From positions 1 to 5,315 of the forward strand of contig CALKUJ010000292.1 of NCBI GenBank assembly GCA_937996825.1: a DNA stretch of 5,315 nucleotides. The letters are read 5' to 3'. Every line of letters begins with the position of its first letter. Positions within the stretch are counted from its first letter, which is position 1. The position numbers and the translations under genes are program-made. Source of the DNA: an uncultured Polynucleobacter sp. (GTDB lineage Bacteria > Pseudomonadota > Gammaproteobacteria > Burkholderiales > Burkholderiaceae). The notes below the pieces were generated by a model that was not told where the DNA came from, ran no database searches, and was given only the letters and a program-made list of their open reading frames with translations. This document shows positions 4,918-5,315 of this stretch, one piece after another.

Positions 4918-5265
4918 TCACATCAAGCTGTCAGCCCAAATATTTTGTGCCCAATTCCACGCGTAGATGCCTTCTATTTCATTGGGTGCTGAAGACACGC
5001 CGCCAGAGCCGGGCACGGTTTTGTAAGTTTTGTCTTTTGCGTCGTATTGGTGAACTGACGCCACGTGTACCACCAGTTTGTCGTTCACAAAGCTGTAGCA
5101 GGTGTTGCTCAGGAATGGTGTTGGGTTAACGGGCATGTCGGACAGTTGAGCCACGATGGCTGCTGCTGTGACCTTGCCGTGCGAGTTGGCCATGTGACCC
5201 GACTTGGGCATGAGCGGGGCCAACATGATGGAGTCGCCAACGACATGAATGTCTCTGGCTTGTGT
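4918..5265 (-). CDS. fccB: Flavocytochrome c sulfide dehydrogenase, flavoprotein subunit, C-terminal part
   Basis: The last 115 residues of the gene are present; the 5' part is cut off by the end of the genomic sequence at 5265. Seen: IHVVGDSIMLAPLMPKSGHMANSHGKV, split here as IHVVGDS (6-12), the second FAD-binding Gly-Asp motif, and MPKSGHMANSHGK (19-31), the conserved segment that follows in FCSD; then LSNTCYSFV (52-60) and the C-terminal YAWNWAQNIWADSLM. Cys56, 59 residues from the end, probably matches Cys337 of the Allochromatium flavoprotein, one half of its redox-active disulfide. The full family is about 430 residues, periplasmic, and oxidises sulfide with electrons passed to a cytochrome c partner (SoxF and SoxJ are close relatives, so the symbol is tentative). 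The TGA at 4920-4918 overlaps a GTG and lies 12 bases before the DsrE ATG, so both are one transcript. Confidence 0.88.
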   Translation of the reverse strand, partial: TQARDIHVVGDSIMLAPLMPKSGHMANSHGKVTAAAIVAQLSDMPVNPTPFLSNTCYSFVNDKLVVHVASVHQYDAKDKTYKTVPGSGGVSSAPNEIEGIYAWNWAQNIWADSLM

Positions 5266-5315
5266 AGATCGGAAGAGCGTCGTGTAGGGAAAGAGTGTCT
5301 TCGCCTGTGTAGATC
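5266..5315 (+). other. Illumina TruSeq dual-index adapter sequence (non-genomic)
   Basis: Bases 5266-5298 match the standard reverse complement of the TruSeq universal adapter, beginning AGATCGGAAGAGC. The next eight bases, CTTCGCCT (5299-5306), are the reverse complement of AGGCGAAG, which I recall as the i5 index D505. GTGTAGATC (5307-5315) is the adapter continuing after the index. All three parts are in the right order and length. This stretch should be trimmed and not annotated as biology. Confidence 0.97.

Noticed and set aside
4503..4966. Plus-strand ORFs of 103 and 84 codons opposite the DsrE-like gene.
   Set aside because: They lie antisense to two genes with recognisable families and signal-peptide or FAD motifs; no ribosome site or domain supports them.
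5261..5315. Direct repeat TGTGTAGATC at 5261-5270 and 5306-5315, at first sight a target-site duplication or short repeat.
   Set aside because: The second copy belongs to the sequencing adapter after its index, and the first is the genome-adapter junction, so the likeness is technical.
1..5315. CRISPR array, tRNA, rRNA or insertion sequence ends.
   Set aside because: No spaced direct repeats, cloverleaf with a TTC arm, rRNA-like stretch or terminal inverted repeats were found on reading both strands.

Overview
The window looks like a contig end from a Gram-negative, sulfur-oxidising betaproteobacterium, most likely Burkholderiales. This rests on how the proteins read (a TrxC thioredoxin-2, a PstS of betaproteobacterial type, a periplasmic DsrE-like protein behind a flavocytochrome c sulfide dehydrogenase) and on moderate base composition; no marker gene is present, so the taxonomy is inference. 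The last 50 bases are not genomic: they read as a complete stretch of Illumina TruSeq dual-index adapter, so the biological sequence stops at about 5265.

Left part (1-2348): the 3' end of a class I SAM-dependent methyltransferase, then a membrane-anchored single-domain rhodanese, then a two-gene unit in which a PaaI-type hotdog thioesterase overlaps a second class I methyltransferase by four bases. Converging on it, with six bases between the stop codons, is trxC (thioredoxin 2 with an N-terminal four-cysteine zinc finger) on the minus strand.

Middle part (2349-3098): an AT-rich gap carrying the trxC promoter, then the C-terminal half of the phosphate-binding protein PstS without its N-terminal half or signal peptide, followed by a strong rho-independent terminator. 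No pstC follows. This is a truncated gene at a rearrangement, or an assembly junction near 2553.

Right part (3099-5265): an AT-rich segment with an unlisted 48-residue ORF (3231-3377) and a small ArsR-family repressor, then a second ArsR-family repressor with an unusual 60-residue lysine-rich, acid-free N-terminal tail. Converging on them from the right edge is a sulfide-oxidation unit: the C-terminal part of a flavocytochrome c sulfide dehydrogenase flavoprotein and, coupled to it, a periplasmic DsrE-family protein. A perfect 16-bp inverted repeat separates the convergent units and probably terminates both.

Taken together, rhodanese, TrxC, DsrE-like protein and FCSD suggest a sulfane-sulfur/sulfide handling neighbourhood, and the two ArsR proteins are candidates for its regulators. 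The most unusual item is the ArsR repressor fused to a histone-H1-like tail.
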